In this document: positions 8,572-17,501 of the stretch, piece after piece
Numbering within the stretch: the stretch's first letter is position 1
Layout: each line of letters begins with the position of its first letter
Assembly (NCBI RefSeq): GCF_030209755.1
Contig: NZ_JARVRH010000014.1
Location: 1 to 64,000, forward strand
Direction: 5' to 3'
Length of the DNA stretch: 64,000 nt
Source of the DNA: Arthrobacter sp. efr-133-TYG-118
GTDB taxonomy: Bacteria > Actinomycetota > Actinomycetes > Actinomycetales > Micrococcaceae
Program-made: the position numbers and the translations under genes
Notes under the pieces: model-generated
Seen by the model: the letters and a program-made list of their open reading frames with translations, nothing else
Told to the model about the DNA's origin: nothing
Databases searched by the model: none

Positions 8572-9414
8572 TTAATCCGATCTTTTCGGCGTGAGCCTAT
8601 ACCCGACTCCTCGGACAGTCTGTAGAAAGCGCGGCGATTGTGGATCTTCGCGGAGCTTTCGGCGGAGGTTCCCGATGTGGGTCTCAACAGCCCGTTCGTC
8701 GGCGTCGCTGATGTACGCATCGTCGTCGTAGTAGTCACCGCGCGCTGCCTTCACGAGGTCAGCGCGCGTCCGCACTTCCCCTTTGGCCCGAAGCAGGTCC
8801 AAGAGCAGATCGAACTCGCTTCTCGTCAAAGTCAGGGATGAACCTTGAAGCGTCACTGTGCGTGATTTGTAGTTCAGGGCCAAGCCATTGTGCTTGATCA
8901 CCGCTTGTTCGGCCGTGTCTGAACCGGCCCCGCCTGAACCGCCCCCGGCCGAACCAGCACGGTAACCGCCCCCGGCCGAACCGCCGTCGTAACCGCCCCA
9001 ACCGCCCCCGCGATCCTCCTCCGGCAACGCAAGCCTGCCTTCCGCGCGTGGCCGCCGCATCATGGCGGTGACCCTGGCCCTCAATTCACGAGGCAGGAAC
9101 GGCTTCTTGACGTAGTCGTCTGCGCCGGTGAGGAATGCCGTCAATGTGTCGGGCTCGTCGCGCCTGGCCGTCAGCATCACGACATATGCGTCGCTGAATT
9201 GCCGAATTCGCCGCAGGACCTCGTGGCCGTCCATGTCCGGAAGCCCGACGTCGAGCGTCACCACGGAGGCGTGGTGATCCCTTACAACTTCGACGCCTTC
9301 GCGTCCGGTGGCGGCAGAATGCACCACAAATCCAGCTTCTTTGAGGATGGCGTCAACCAGATTTCGTACATCTTCGTCATCCTCAATGACAACAGCTACC
9401 CCAGGCTCGCTCAT
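8572..9414 (-). CDS. OmpR-type response regulator with glycine-rich linker
   Basis: This 280-residue regulator has a receiver domain (residues 6-120: acidic pair D12/D13, phosphoacceptor D55 in TLDVGLPD, lysine in DDYVKKPF) and a winged-helix DNA-binding domain (about residues 178-278, ending in VETHIGNLRRKLREDP and VRGVGYRL). Between them lies an unusual linker of about 35 residues made almost only of Gly, Ser, Ala, Tyr and Asp in GSAGGG-like repeats. The start at 9414 was chosen over 9435 because AAGGA sits 6 bp upstream. It is divergent from the kinase at 9668 and convergent with the HPt-like gene. Confidence 0.9.
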   Translation of the reverse strand: MSEPGVAVVIEDDEDVRNLVDAILKEAGFVVHSAATGREGVEVVRDHHASVVTLDVGLPDMDGHEVLRRIRQFSDAYVVMLTARRDEPDTLTAFLTGADDYVKKPFLPRELRARVTAMMRRPRAEGRLALPEEDRGGGWGGYDGGSAGGGYRAGSAGGGSGGAGSDTAEQAVIKHNGLALNYKSRTVTLQGSSLTLTRSEFDLLLDLLRAKGEVRTRADLVKAARGDYYDDDAYISDADERAVETHIGNLRRKLREDPQSPRFLQTVRGVGYRLTPKRSD

Positions 9415-9667
9415 TGGACATCCTTGAGGGTGCACATCGCCGCACAGCCCAGCGCAATGCGGTAAATGCCACCCAAATACTCACGATACAAGCATTGAAG
9501 CCATCTGGCATCTAATATGTGGATTAAGCGCTGCTCCGAACTTCCAGTTTGATCGTTCGGGTCGTCGTATTGTGGTTCCTTGGGGGAATAGTGGACTCCA
9601 TGCGCTTCCTTCGGGAATCGCGTGGAGCTGTAATTGGTTCGCGAATCTCCAACGAAGGGTCTCGACT

Positions 9668-11368
9668 TTGAGTGAGCAGCCATTTTTCCGCGCGGCCGCC
9701 CGTTTCTTCAGAAAGCTCACGCCTCGCGCCCGGCTGGCTGTCTGTGAATTGCCGCTAACGCTCATCATCGCGGGCCTGGCCATCGCGGCACCCAGTCTTT
9801 GGCCGGGGTTGATCCAAAATTGGTTGTTCGTCACGGGAGTCCTCCTCCATGGCATCCTCTTCCTGGGCTGCCTGCTGGTCCCGTGGGAGCGATTGGCGCC
9901 GAGCGCAGGCCTGGCAATCCCTATTTTGGATCTAGTCGCTCTCTGGTTCACGCGAAACGGCGCCTTCAGCGCGATTCCGGGCCTCATTACATTGGCTATC
10001 TTTCCCGTGATCTGGCTGTCTGCGTCAGGCATGCTGTCCAAGACAAGCCTGGTCCTCAGCTTTGTGGGTCCTTTCCTCATCGCGCTTCCGCCAGTCGTTT
10101 CGCACTTGCCCCGTCCCACCTCATCAGACATTTCTTCAGTGCTGCTTTTGCCCCTCATGATGTTCGCAATGGCAGTCTCCATTCGTTTGGCTGGCTCAAA
10201 TGCCCGTCTCCAGCAACGACGGGTAAGCCAGCGGGATCAGGCCCTGCGGCAATTGTTGGCCGCCAGCAGGGAGCGGGAAACGCTGCTCAAGACAATCCTG
10301 GACACGATCGACGTCGGAATTGTTGCCGTCGATTCGAAGGGCGAAACCCTCCTGATCAACAACCAACAAAAGGCATTCTTACGGGTGGCAATACCGGCGG
10401 AAGGCTCGCGGGGACCAGCGGAACAAGTTCCGCTGGTTTTCGGCCAGGACCGGCGGACGCCGGTTCCGCTCGAAAAGGGCCCTGTTCGGAGGGCCGTTCA
10501 GGGGGAGACATTTTCCGACTATCTCCTTTGGTTCGGCGCAGGTACCGAACAACGGGCCATATCTACGGCCGCGCGGGGTATGAGAAACGACATTGATGAA
10601 GGCTTTGGTGGCGCGGTCATCGTTTTCAAGGACGTGACGGATGTTGTCGATGCCCTTGCGGCCAAGGACGAACTCGTTGCCAACGTTTCGCACGAATTCG
10701 GTTCGCCACTGACATCGATCTTGGGCAACATCGATCTTGTACTCCGCGGCGCCGAAGAGCTCCGGCCGGATACAAGGCGTGGCTTGGAAGTCGCGGAGCG
10801 CAACGCCGAGCGGCTCCGCGCCTTGGTTGAAGATCTCCTTATGTCAGCCGTCGCCGTCGAGAGCGTGCACCCGCGGCGCACCGATTTGGCTGGGCTGGTG
10901 GAAAACAGCTTGGTTTCTGCACGGGCGCAGGCCGACGCTGCCCACGTGGGCCTTGTCGCTGACGTGCCGGCACCGCTGTGGGCAAACGCCGACCCCTTGC
11001 GACTGGGACAGGCCCTGGACAATCTGGTTTCCAATGCCATCAAGTATTCGCCGGGGGGCGGACTGGTGACGATAAGGGCGGAGCGGAACGACGGCTGGGT
11101 CCAGCTCGAAGTGCAGGACACAGGAATGGGCATGACCACGGACGAGTCGACCAGGATCTTCACCCGGTTCTTCCGGACAAACGCTGCCCGTCAGGCCCGG
11201 ATTCCAGGCGTGGGCCTCGGCTTGTCTATCACCAAGTCCATCGTGGAACGCCACGGAGGCAGCATCTCCTGCAGCAGCAAGCCCGGCAGTGGAAGCACCT
11301 TCACTGTGGCGCTGCCGGCTGGTCCGCCCCAAGAGCCTTCACGGACAGACGCGCCGGCACTGTATTAG
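9668..11368 (+). CDS. Membrane sensor histidine kinase
   Basis: This 566-residue kinase has four to five membrane helices in residues 25-172, a PAS-like domain (about residues 200-325), a HisKA dimerisation domain with H342 in ANVSHEFGSPLTS, and a HATPase domain with N box DNLVSNAIKYSPGG, G1 DTGMGM and G2 GVGLGLSI. It most likely phosphorylates the divergent OmpR-type regulator. The TTG at 9668 is preferred because GAAGGG lies 9 bp upstream; a GTG at 9572 would add 32 residues. The 9415-9667 gap carries both divergent promoters. Confidence 0.9.
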   Translation: MSEQPFFRAAARFFRKLTPRARLAVCELPLTLIIAGLAIAAPSLWPGLIQNWLFVTGVLLHGILFLGCLLVPWERLAPSAGLAIPILDLVALWFTRNGAFSAIPGLITLAIFPVIWLSASGMLSKTSLVLSFVGPFLIALPPVVSHLPRPTSSDISSVLLLPLMMFAMAVSIRLAGSNARLQQRRVSQRDQALRQLLAASRERETLLKTILDTIDVGIVAVDSKGETLLINNQQKAFLRVAIPAEGSRGPAEQVPLVFGQDRRTPVPLEKGPVRRAVQGETFSDYLLWFGAGTEQRAISTAARGMRNDIDEGFGGAVIVFKDVTDVVDALAAKDELVANVSHEFGSPLTSILGNIDLVLRGAEELRPDTRRGLEVAERNAERLRALVEDLLMSAVAVESVHPRRTDLAGLVENSLVSARAQADAAHVGLVADVPAPLWANADPLRLGQALDNLVSNAIKYSPGGGLVTIRAERNDGWVQLEVQDTGMGMTTDESTRIFTRFFRTNAARQARIPGVGLGLSITKSIVERHGGSISCSSKPGSGSTFTVALPAGPPQEPSRTDAPALY

Positions 11369-11598
11369 GGCCGGCACTGTATTAAGCCGGGTAGCTGCCC
11401 GCCGTGCAAGTAGCCGGCCGGGCAAAGTAGAGTACCCACTACTCGTGACCGGCCTTGGAGCCAACGGATTGAATGGAACCCAGTTGGTCTCAAGCGCAGT
11501 TCCTGGTCTCTGGGGGTTATCCGTATGTGTGTTTCATGCAATCCTGTTGTGTCCTTTCCGCGTCCCATAGCGACGGCGGCAGTCCGTTGAGCGCGGGA

Positions 11599-11991
11599 AT
11601 GGAATCCGCTTCCATGTTCGCCGGGTCGTTGCCCGGGCTGATCCTGATGGACCTGGGCCAGGCAATGGTGGTTGTATGCCTGTGTTTCGACATGGTTCGT
11701 GCCCTGTCCGTGCCACGTTCGCATCGGCGCTATGTGGCCAGCACAATCTTCAGGACCCTGGCGGTGCCATCGATTCTCGTCATGGGCGTCAGCGTGCTGG
11801 CTAAGGCAATCCAATGGTCGTGGATGGACGTGGCCATGGGCGTCCTCGTGATCGTGATGATCGTCTTCCGCTGGCACCACGACAAGGATGAGGACAACTG
11901 GTGGAAGGGCAAAGGCAAGAAACTGGCCCGCTGGGCGCGGAAGCAACTGGCACCACCGCCCGCCTTGACCCCGGTGTCGGCGTCGGCCTGA
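11599..11991 (+). CDS. Small membrane protein of unknown function
   Basis: This predicted 130-residue protein has about three hydrophobic segments (residues 10-30, 50-70 and 76-93), followed by a charged tail with HHDKDEDNWWKGKGKK and a Pro/Ala end. No family was recognised. The frame is open back to 11473, but bases 11550-11595 resemble the GACGGCGGCAGTCC box of the flanking repeats, so a start after them (11599 or 11614) is more likely. It stands alone between the kinase and the right repeat array. Confidence 0.6.
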   Translation: MESASMFAGSLPGLILMDLGQAMVVVCLCFDMVRALSVPRSHRRYVASTIFRTLAVPSILVMGVSVLAKAIQWSWMDVAMGVLVIVMIVFRWHHDKDEDNWWKGKGKKLARWARKQLAPPPALTPVSASA

Positions 11992-12004
11992 GCGCCACGC
12001 CCCC

Positions 12005-12377
12005 GACGCTCGCTCACTTTTGAGGTGTTTTCCGTCGATGCTCGCTCACATGATCTGAGCGAGCATCGCGGCATTTGGGCTTATATGTGAGCGAGCGTCC
12101 GGTCGATGTGCCCGGAACGGTCCGTTAGTGCCCGACGGCGGCAGTCCCGTTGCGCCGTCGTCCCGCCTTTGCGTCGTTCCCCGTCTGACGCTCGCTCACT
12201 TTTGAGGTGTTTTCCGCCGATGCTCGCTCACATGATCCGAGCGAGCGTCGCGGCAATTAGGCATTTATGTGAGCGAGCGTGCCGGTAGTTGGCCTTATAT
12301 GTGAGCGAGCGTGCCGGTAGTTGGCCATTTATGTGAGCGAGCGTGCCGGTAGTTGGCCTTATATGTGAGCGAGCGTC
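12005..12377. repeat. Right array of the intergenic repeat
   Basis: Two diverged copies of the left-end repeat begin near 12005 and 12187. Each contains a hairpin; the one at 12040-12064 has perfect 9-bp arms, GCTCGCTCA and TGAGCGAGC. The second copy runs into four exact-period 32-bp units, with TGTGAGCGAGCGT at 12268, 12300, 12332 and 12364 separated by GCCGGTAGTTGGCC. The orientation matches the array at 1-350. No gene is seen here. Confidence 0.85.
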
Positions 12378-12490
12378 CCCGCGCCGCCCCGCCCGCCCCG
12401 ACCGCCCCGCCCCGACCGCCCGCCCGCCCCGACTGCCCGCCCCGACCCGCCCGCACCGACCCGCCCGCCCCGACCCACCCCGCGCCGCCG
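12378..12490. repeat. C-rich low-complexity tract
   Basis: About 110 bp consist almost only of CCCG, CCGC and CCGACC units, with no TA-containing steps. The minus strand therefore has many G-runs of three or four and could form G-quadruplexes. It sits directly between the repeat array and the paa promoter. Simple-sequence slippage is the likely origin. Confidence 0.7.
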
Positions 12491-12503
12491 CCAACCCGAA
12501 CGC

Positions 12504-12548
12504 TTGACGCATCTCGCGCCTTCCGCATATTCTGAACGAACGGTCGGT
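12504..12548 (+). promoter_or_regulatory. paa promoter with TetR-like operator
   Basis: TTGACG (12504-12509) and CATATT (12526-12531) with a 16-bp spacer form a good sigma-70-type promoter. The imperfect palindrome ACGAACGGTCGGT (12536-12548) overlaps the expected transcription start. Its ACnnAC/GTnnGT form resembles operators of TetR-family PaaR repressors of phenylacetate genes. No TetR gene lies in the window, so the repressor would act from elsewhere. Confidence 0.55.
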
Positions 12549-12566
12549 AAATATTTAGGAGCAACC

Positions 12567-13562
12567 ATGGCATCGCAGAATCTGCAGTCTGTGCCCGCTG
12601 AGCTGTCCCCCGAAGAGCTTGAGCGGGAACAGGCCGGTCAGGCGTACTTTGACCGCATCATCTCCGAGGACTCGCGCATCGAACCCCGCGACTGGATGCC
12701 GGAGGCCTACCGCAAGACGCTGCTCCGCCAGATCTCGCAGCACGCGCACTCGGAGATCATCGGTATGCAGCCGGAAGCCAACTGGATCACCAGGGCTCCG
12801 AGCCTCAAGCGCAAGGCCATCCTGATGGCGAAGGTGCAGGACGAAGCAGGCCACGGCCTGTACCTCTACTCGGCCGCGGAAACCCTCGGCCAAAGCAGGG
12901 ACAAGATGACCAGCGACTTGATCGCCGGAAAGGCCCGCTACTCGTCTATCTTCAACTACCCCGCGATTTCCTGGGCCGACATGGGCGCAATCGGCTGGCT
13001 CGTCGACGGTGCCGCTATCTGCAACCAGGTTCCCCTGTGCCGCGCCTCCTACGGCCCCTACGGACGCGCAATGGTGCGCATCTGCAAGGAAGAGTCGTTC
13101 CATCAGCGCCAGGGTTTCGAGATCCTCCTTGAACTGTCGAACGGCACGCCCGCCCAGAAGCAGATGGCCCAGGACGCAGTCAACCGCTGGTACGCGCCGG
13201 CGCTGATGATGTTTGGCCCGCCGGACGACGATTCACCCAACTCCAAGCAGTCCATGGCCTGGAACATCAAGCGGTTCAGCAACGATGAGCTCCGCAGCCG
13301 CTTCGTCGGCATGATGGTGGAGCAGGTCAAGGTCCTGGGCCTCACGCTCCCGGACAAAGACATCCGTTTCAACGAAGAAACCAAGAAATGGGAGCACGGC
13401 CCCCTGGACTGGAACGAGTTCAAAGACGTTCTCGCCGGAAAGGGTCCCTGCAACGCGCAGCGGCTTGAGCGCCGCCGTGAAGCGCACGACGACGGCGCCT
13501 GGGTCCGCGAAGCGGCCGCCGAATACGCGCGCAAGCAAGCAGAAAAGGAATACGCAGCATGA
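12567..13562 (+). CDS. paaA: Phenylacetyl-CoA epoxidase subunit PaaA
   Basis: This 331-residue protein is the catalytic di-iron subunit of the multicomponent enzyme that epoxidises phenylacetyl-CoA at ring carbons 1 and 2. The ferritin-like iron ligands are visible as paired E-x-x-H motifs: [17 protein letters not shown] and [12 protein letters not shown]. Length is close to the family norm (just over 300). The ATG follows TAGGAG; an in-frame ATG at 12504 coincides with the -35 box and is unlikely. It overlaps paaB by 4 bp (ATGA). Confidence 0.97.
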   Translation: MASQNLQSVPAELSPEELEREQAGQAYFDRIISEDSRIEPRDWMPEAYRKTLLRQISQHAHSEIIGMQPEANWITRAPSLKRKAILMAKVQDEAGHGLYLYSAAETLGQSRDKMTSDLIAGKARYSSIFNYPAISWADMGAIGWLVDGAAICNQVPLCRASYGPYGRAMVRICKEESFHQRQGFEILLELSNGTPAQKQMAQDAVNRWYAPALMMFGPPDDDSPNSKQSMAWNIKRFSNDELRSRFVGMMVEQVKVLGLTLPDKDIRFNEETKKWEHGPLDWNEFKDVLAGKGPCNAQRLERRREAHDDGAWVREAAAEYARKQAEKEYAA

Positions 13563-13879
13563 CAACCTCTCCGGCCAACGAAGCCAACGAACCCCACGAA
13601 ACTCCCTGGAGCCTCTGGGAAGTCTTCGTCCGCTCCAGCCGCGGCCTGTCCCACGTCCACGCCGGATCCTTGCACGCACCTGACGCGGCGATGGCGCTGC
13701 GCAACGCCCGCGACCTGTACACACGTCGCAACGAAGGCGTGTCCATCTGGGTGGTTCCAGCCGATGCCATTTCCTCGAGCGACCCGGATTCCAAGGGTTC
13801 CTTCTTCGAATCTCCGCAGGGCAAGGACTACCGCCACGCGACGTACTACACCAAGAGCGAAGGCGTGAAGCACCTGTGA
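13559..13879 (+). CDS. paaB: Phenylacetyl-CoA epoxidase subunit PaaB
   Basis: This 106-residue subunit of the phenylacetyl-CoA epoxidase has the family's phrases [21 protein letters not shown] and [15 protein letters not shown], followed by the short WVVPADAI strand. PaaB helps to organise larger assemblies of the PaaA-PaaC core. The start overlaps the paaA stop and the stop overlaps the paaC GTG, so the operon is tightly coupled. The first 17 residues form a polar extension. Confidence 0.95.
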   Translation: MTTSPANEANEPHETPWSLWEVFVRSSRGLSHVHAGSLHAPDAAMALRNARDLYTRRNEGVSIWVVPADAISSSDPDSKGSFFESPQGKDYRHATYYTKSEGVKHL

Positions 13880-14814
13880 CCGCCCCCGAAAACGAAACCC
13901 AAGACTTCGCCATCGAGGGCCACGGCGACATCTCCGTCGGCGTCAGGGGTGCAGGTGCCTCCGGAGACGGTTCCGCAAGCGCTACGCGCATCACCCCCGG
14001 GAACGCCCTGCGCCCGGAAGACATTGCCCTCGAAATCCGCAAGGGACAAGTCAAGCCGAGCGACGACGTCGCGGAATACGCTTTGCGTATCGGCGACGAC
14101 GGCCTGATCCTCGCCCAGCGCCTGGGCCACTGGATCTCCCGCGCCCCCGAGCTCGAAGAGGACGTCGCCTTGGGCAACATCGCCCTCGATCAGCTCGGCC
14201 ACGCCCGTTCCTTCCTCACCTACGCCGGTGCGGCGTGGGACAAGTCCGAGGACGATCTGGCGTACTTCCGCCGCGAGCACGAGTTCCGTTCCGCCCACCT
14301 GTTCGAGCAGCCGAACGGTGACTTCGCCGTCACCATCGCCCGGCAGTTCATCGTGAGCTACTACCAGTTCGAACTCTACAAGCGGCTGACCGGATCCACG
14401 GATGCCACCATCGCGGCCATCGCGGCGAAGGCCCTCAAAGAGGTCGACTACCACCGCGACCACAGCGCCCAATGGGTCCTCAGGCTTGCCGGCGGCACGG
14501 AAGAGTCCCGCCGTCGTATCGTCCAGGCTTTCAAGCTCGTCTGGCCGTACGTGGAGGAACTCTTCGAAGACGACGAGCTCACGGCCCGCCTCGCGGAAAG
14601 CGGAGCAGGCGTTCAGCCGTCCAGTCTCCGCGCGGACTTCGACCAGCTCACAGGCGCGATCCTGAGCGAAGCCGGCCTCGATGAGGAACTGAACCTCGAG
14701 CGCATCCCGCAATCCTTGGGTGGCGGCCGCCAGGGCAAGCATTCCGAGCACTTGGGTTACCTGCTCGCCGAGATGCAGGTGCTTGCCCGCGAACATCCCG
14801 GCGCAAGCTGGTGA
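13876..14814 (+). CDS. paaC: Phenylacetyl-CoA epoxidase subunit PaaC
   Basis: This 312-residue protein is the structural ferritin-like partner of PaaA. The helical body contains LAQRLGHWISRAPELEED, NIALDQLGHAR and ALKEVDYHRDHSAQW. It is about 60 residues longer than the well-known enterobacterial PaaC; the extra part is an N-terminal Gly/Ala/Ser-rich segment (residues 1-60), which suggests either a lineage extension or a later true start. The GTG used here overlaps the paaB stop (GTGA), which favours the long form. Confidence 0.93.
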   Translation: MTAPENETQDFAIEGHGDISVGVRGAGASGDGSASATRITPGNALRPEDIALEIRKGQVKPSDDVAEYALRIGDDGLILAQRLGHWISRAPELEEDVALGNIALDQLGHARSFLTYAGAAWDKSEDDLAYFRREHEFRSAHLFEQPNGDFAVTIARQFIVSYYQFELYKRLTGSTDATIAAIAAKALKEVDYHRDHSAQWVLRLAGGTEESRRRIVQAFKLVWPYVEELFEDDELTARLAESGAGVQPSSLRADFDQLTGAILSEAGLDEELNLERIPQSLGGGRQGKHSEHLGYLLAEMQVLAREHPGASW

Positions 14815-15365
14815 CGGTGGTGGACATGTTCGTTCAGGACACAAGCGCCAGGACCAAGCAAACCGCCGAGCAGAAGGCCTGGGGGATTGCGGCCACGGTC
14901 TGCGATCCGGAGATTCCCGTCCTCACCATTGAGGATCTGGGGATTCTCCGTAACGTCCAACTGTTCGACGACGGCGGGCTGGTCCCCGCGGTCCAGGTCA
15001 CCATCACGCCGACCTACTCGGGTTGCCCCGCGATGGACGCCATCCGCGACGACCTCAAGACCGCGTTCCACAAAGAGGGCTACCCGAGCGTCTACGTCGA
15101 GCTCGTCCTGGCCCCGGCGTGGACCACGGACTGGATGACCGAGCACGGCAAGGCCAAGCTGCAGGAATACGGCATCGCGCCACCGAGCGGCAGGGCGGCG
15201 GCCGGAGGCCATGCCGGCAAAGTCCGGCTCAACCTCGCTGTGAAATGCCCCCAGTGTTCTTCGCTGAACACCAAGGAACTCACCCGCTTTGGTTCCACCT
15301 CGTGCAAGGCGCTCTTCGTCTGCCAGGACTGCAAGGAACCGTTCGACTACTTCAAAGTCCTGTAA
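14811..15365 (+). CDS. paaD: Epoxidase maturation protein PaaD
   Basis: This 184-residue protein has an MIP18/DUF59-type domain (residues 20-110: CDPEIPVLTIEDLG and TPTYSGCPAMDAI) and a C-terminal metal-binding segment with CPQC and CQDC pairs. PaaD proteins are needed for phenylacetate degradation and are thought to supply or repair metal centres of the epoxidase. The GTG start overlaps the paaC stop; an ATG five codons later is an alternative. It lies 10 bp before paaE. Confidence 0.93.
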   Translation: MTVVDMFVQDTSARTKQTAEQKAWGIAATVCDPEIPVLTIEDLGILRNVQLFDDGGLVPAVQVTITPTYSGCPAMDAIRDDLKTAFHKEGYPSVYVELVLAPAWTTDWMTEHGKAKLQEYGIAPPSGRAAAGGHAGKVRLNLAVKCPQCSSLNTKELTRFGSTSCKALFVCQDCKEPFDYFKVL

Positions 15366-15375
15366 GGAATCCGAT

Positions 15376-16611
15376 ATGCCCGTTGTCCGCCAGACCGCAG
15401 CCGAACAAGCGCAGGCCACCGGCCGCCGTCGTGCGTCTTTCCATTCCCTCAGTGTTTCGGAAGTCCGCCGCCTGACTGAAGACGCCATCGAGGTGACGTT
15501 CGATGTTCCGGCCGAGCTCGCCGGCCAGTACGACTACCTTCCCGGCCAGTACGTGGCCCTGCGAACCACGCTTCCTGATGAGAGCGGCGAGCCGCACGAG
15601 GTCCGCCGCAGCTACTCCATCTGCGCAGAGCCTCGCAGCTTCGCGGACGGCAGCAGCGAGATCCGCGTGGCCATCAAGAAGGACCTGGGCGGCATCTTCT
15701 CGACGTGGGCGAACGCGGAACTCAAAGCCGGCGACACCTTGGACGTCATGAGCCCCATGGGCGCGTTCATTTCCAAGCATGGCAAGGACGGCAAGACTGT
15801 CCAGCAGAATGTCATGAACTCCATGAACAATCCGGAGGACATGGCGGGGGAGTTCGGCGACGCCGGATCGTTCGTGGCCATCGCGGCCGGTTCGGGCATC
15901 ACCCCGGTGATTGCGATCGCCCGCACGCTGCTGGCCGCGAACCCGGAGACGCGCTTCGACCTGATCTACGCCAACAAGGCCGCGATGGACGTCATGTTCC
16001 TCGAGGAATTGGCGGACCTGAAGGACAAGTACCCGTCGCGCTTGGCCCTGCACCATGTGTTGTCGCGCGAGCAGCGCATCGCACCCCTCATGACGGGCCG
16101 TATCGACGCCGAGAAGCTCCAGCAACTGCTGGGCACCGCCATCCACGCGCAGGACGTGGACGAATGGTTCCTGTGCGGGCCGTTCGAGCTGGTCCAGCTG
16201 TGCCGGGATACCCTTGCTGCCCGCGGCGTTGAGCCCGAACACGTCCGCTTTGAACTCTTCACCACCGGCCGCCCGGACCGCCCCGAGGGCAATGCCGGCC
16301 GTCCCGTTGTGGAGGACGAGTCGAAGGACACGTTCAAGATCACCTTCAAGCTGGATGGTTTGACCGGCGATGTCGCCAGCCCCACCCACGCGCGGGAATC
16401 CATCCTCAACGCGGCGTTGCGCGTCCGCCCGGATGTTCCGTTCGCCTGCGCCGGTGGCGTTTGCGGCACGTGCCGCGCCAAACTGGTCTCGGGGACGGTC
16501 AGCATGGACGAGAACTACGCCTTGGAGCAGGATGAGTTGGACAAGGGCTACGTGCTGACGTGCCAGTCCCACCCCACCAGTGAATCCGTCACGGTCGATT
16601 TCGACGTCTAA
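15376..16611 (+). CDS. paaE: Phenylacetyl-CoA epoxidase reductase PaaE
   Basis: This 411-residue reductase passes electrons from NADPH to PaaA. It has an FAD-binding barrel with RRSYS at residues 77-81, an NAD(P) domain with GSGITPVIAIAR, and a C-terminal plant-type 2Fe-2S ferredoxin with C-x4-C-x2-C (CAGGVCGTC) and a later TCQSHP cysteine. It is somewhat longer than the enterobacterial protein, owing to an N-terminal tail and an insert near residues 130-150 (NVMNSMNNPEDM). AAGGAAT sets the start. Confidence 0.96.
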   Translation: MPVVRQTAAEQAQATGRRRASFHSLSVSEVRRLTEDAIEVTFDVPAELAGQYDYLPGQYVALRTTLPDESGEPHEVRRSYSICAEPRSFADGSSEIRVAIKKDLGGIFSTWANAELKAGDTLDVMSPMGAFISKHGKDGKTVQQNVMNSMNNPEDMAGEFGDAGSFVAIAAGSGITPVIAIARTLLAANPETRFDLIYANKAAMDVMFLEELADLKDKYPSRLALHHVLSREQRIAPLMTGRIDAEKLQQLLGTAIHAQDVDEWFLCGPFELVQLCRDTLAARGVEPEHVRFELFTTGRPDRPEGNAGRPVVEDESKDTFKITFKLDGLTGDVASPTHARESILNAALRVRPDVPFACAGGVCGTCRAKLVSGTVSMDENYALEQDELDKGYVLTCQSHPTSESVTVDFDV

Positions 16612-16622
16612 GGAATATACGA

Positions 16623-17402
16623 ATGATCGAGCTCTCCATCGCCAACGGCATCGCCGAAATTGTCCTTAATGCCCCGGAAAAGCTGAACTCTCTTGACGAA
16701 GCAGCGCTTGCGGAACTGGATAGAGCGTACGACGACGCCGCTGCCGCCGCCTCCCGCGGGATGGTGCGGGCGCTGCTCCTCCGCGGAGAGGGCCGCGCCT
16801 TTTGCGCGGGACGCGACATTGCCGGTGTGACGCCGGAGAGCGACGACGCGAAGGCGTACTTGAACGGGCTCGTGGAGCCACTGCTCAAGAAGATGGCAGC
16901 CTTCCCCGCCCCGACGTTCGCCGCAGCGCATGGCGCGTGCCTCGGCGTCGGGCTCGGCCTGTTGCTCGCGACGGACGTGGTGTACGTGGCGGAGAACGCC
17001 AAGTTCGGTTCGCCGTTCGCCAAGCTGGGCGCCACCTTGGACTCGGGCGGGCACTGGTACTTCACGGAGCGACTGGGCATGCACCGGACCTTGGACCTGA
17101 TCTACACCGCGGACCTGATCAGCGGCGCCGAGGCCGTGGCGCAGGGAATGTTCAGCCGGGTCATGCCGGACAGCGCCTTGCTGGAAGCCACGCGGATCAT
17201 CGTCGAGCGGGTGGCGGCGGGTGCCACCGGTGCGTTTACGGCCAGCAAGGAGCTCGTGGCCCATATCCGCGATGAGCGCCTGGGCTTGTGGGCCGCCATG
17301 TCCGAAGAGAACGACGAGCAGGCCCGGCTCTGCAAGACCGAGGACTACGCCGAAGGCTTCCGGGCGTTCCAGGAGAAGCGGGCGCCCGTCTTCAAGGGGT
17401 AG
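16623..17402 (+). CDS. PaaG-like enoyl-CoA hydratase/isomerase
   Basis: This 259-residue crotonase-fold protein has the oxyanion-hole segments FCAGRDI (residues 60-66) and HGACLGVGLGL (103-113). Asp 140 in LDSGGHWYF takes the place of the second catalytic Glu of true hydratases, as in PaaG, which isomerises the ring epoxide to an oxepin. Its place 11 bp after paaE supports this role, though PaaF-type activity cannot be excluded by sequence alone. Start set by AAGGAATATACGA. It is the last gene of the paa operon here. Confidence 0.8.
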   Translation: MIELSIANGIAEIVLNAPEKLNSLDEAALAELDRAYDDAAAAASRGMVRALLLRGEGRAFCAGRDIAGVTPESDDAKAYLNGLVEPLLKKMAAFPAPTFAAAHGACLGVGLGLLLATDVVYVAENAKFGSPFAKLGATLDSGGHWYFTERLGMHRTLDLIYTADLISGAEAVAQGMFSRVMPDSALLEATRIIVERVAAGATGAFTASKELVAHIRDERLGLWAAMSEENDEQARLCKTEDYAEGFRAFQEKRAPVFKG

Positions 17403-17474
17403 TGCGTCCCGGGGGGTACTCGCCCAAATTCCAGCCGCGGATAACCTGGTCGTTTGATCTTGTCAGGGCAACGT

Positions 17475-17501
17475 CCCATACCTAGACTCTCTAGGTATGG
17501 G
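17475..17501. promoter_or_regulatory. Perfect palindrome over the padR start
   Basis: CCCATACCTAGA (17475-17486) and TCTAGGTATGGG (17490-17501) form a perfect 12-bp inverted repeat with a CTC spacer. The right arm includes the ATG of the PadR gene at 17497. This has the form of an autoregulatory operator; binding would block both transcription and access to the start codon. Confidence 0.75.

Noticed and set aside
12268..12377. CRISPR array of 32-bp units
   Set aside because: The spacers are the same in every unit, so it is a plain tandem repeat.
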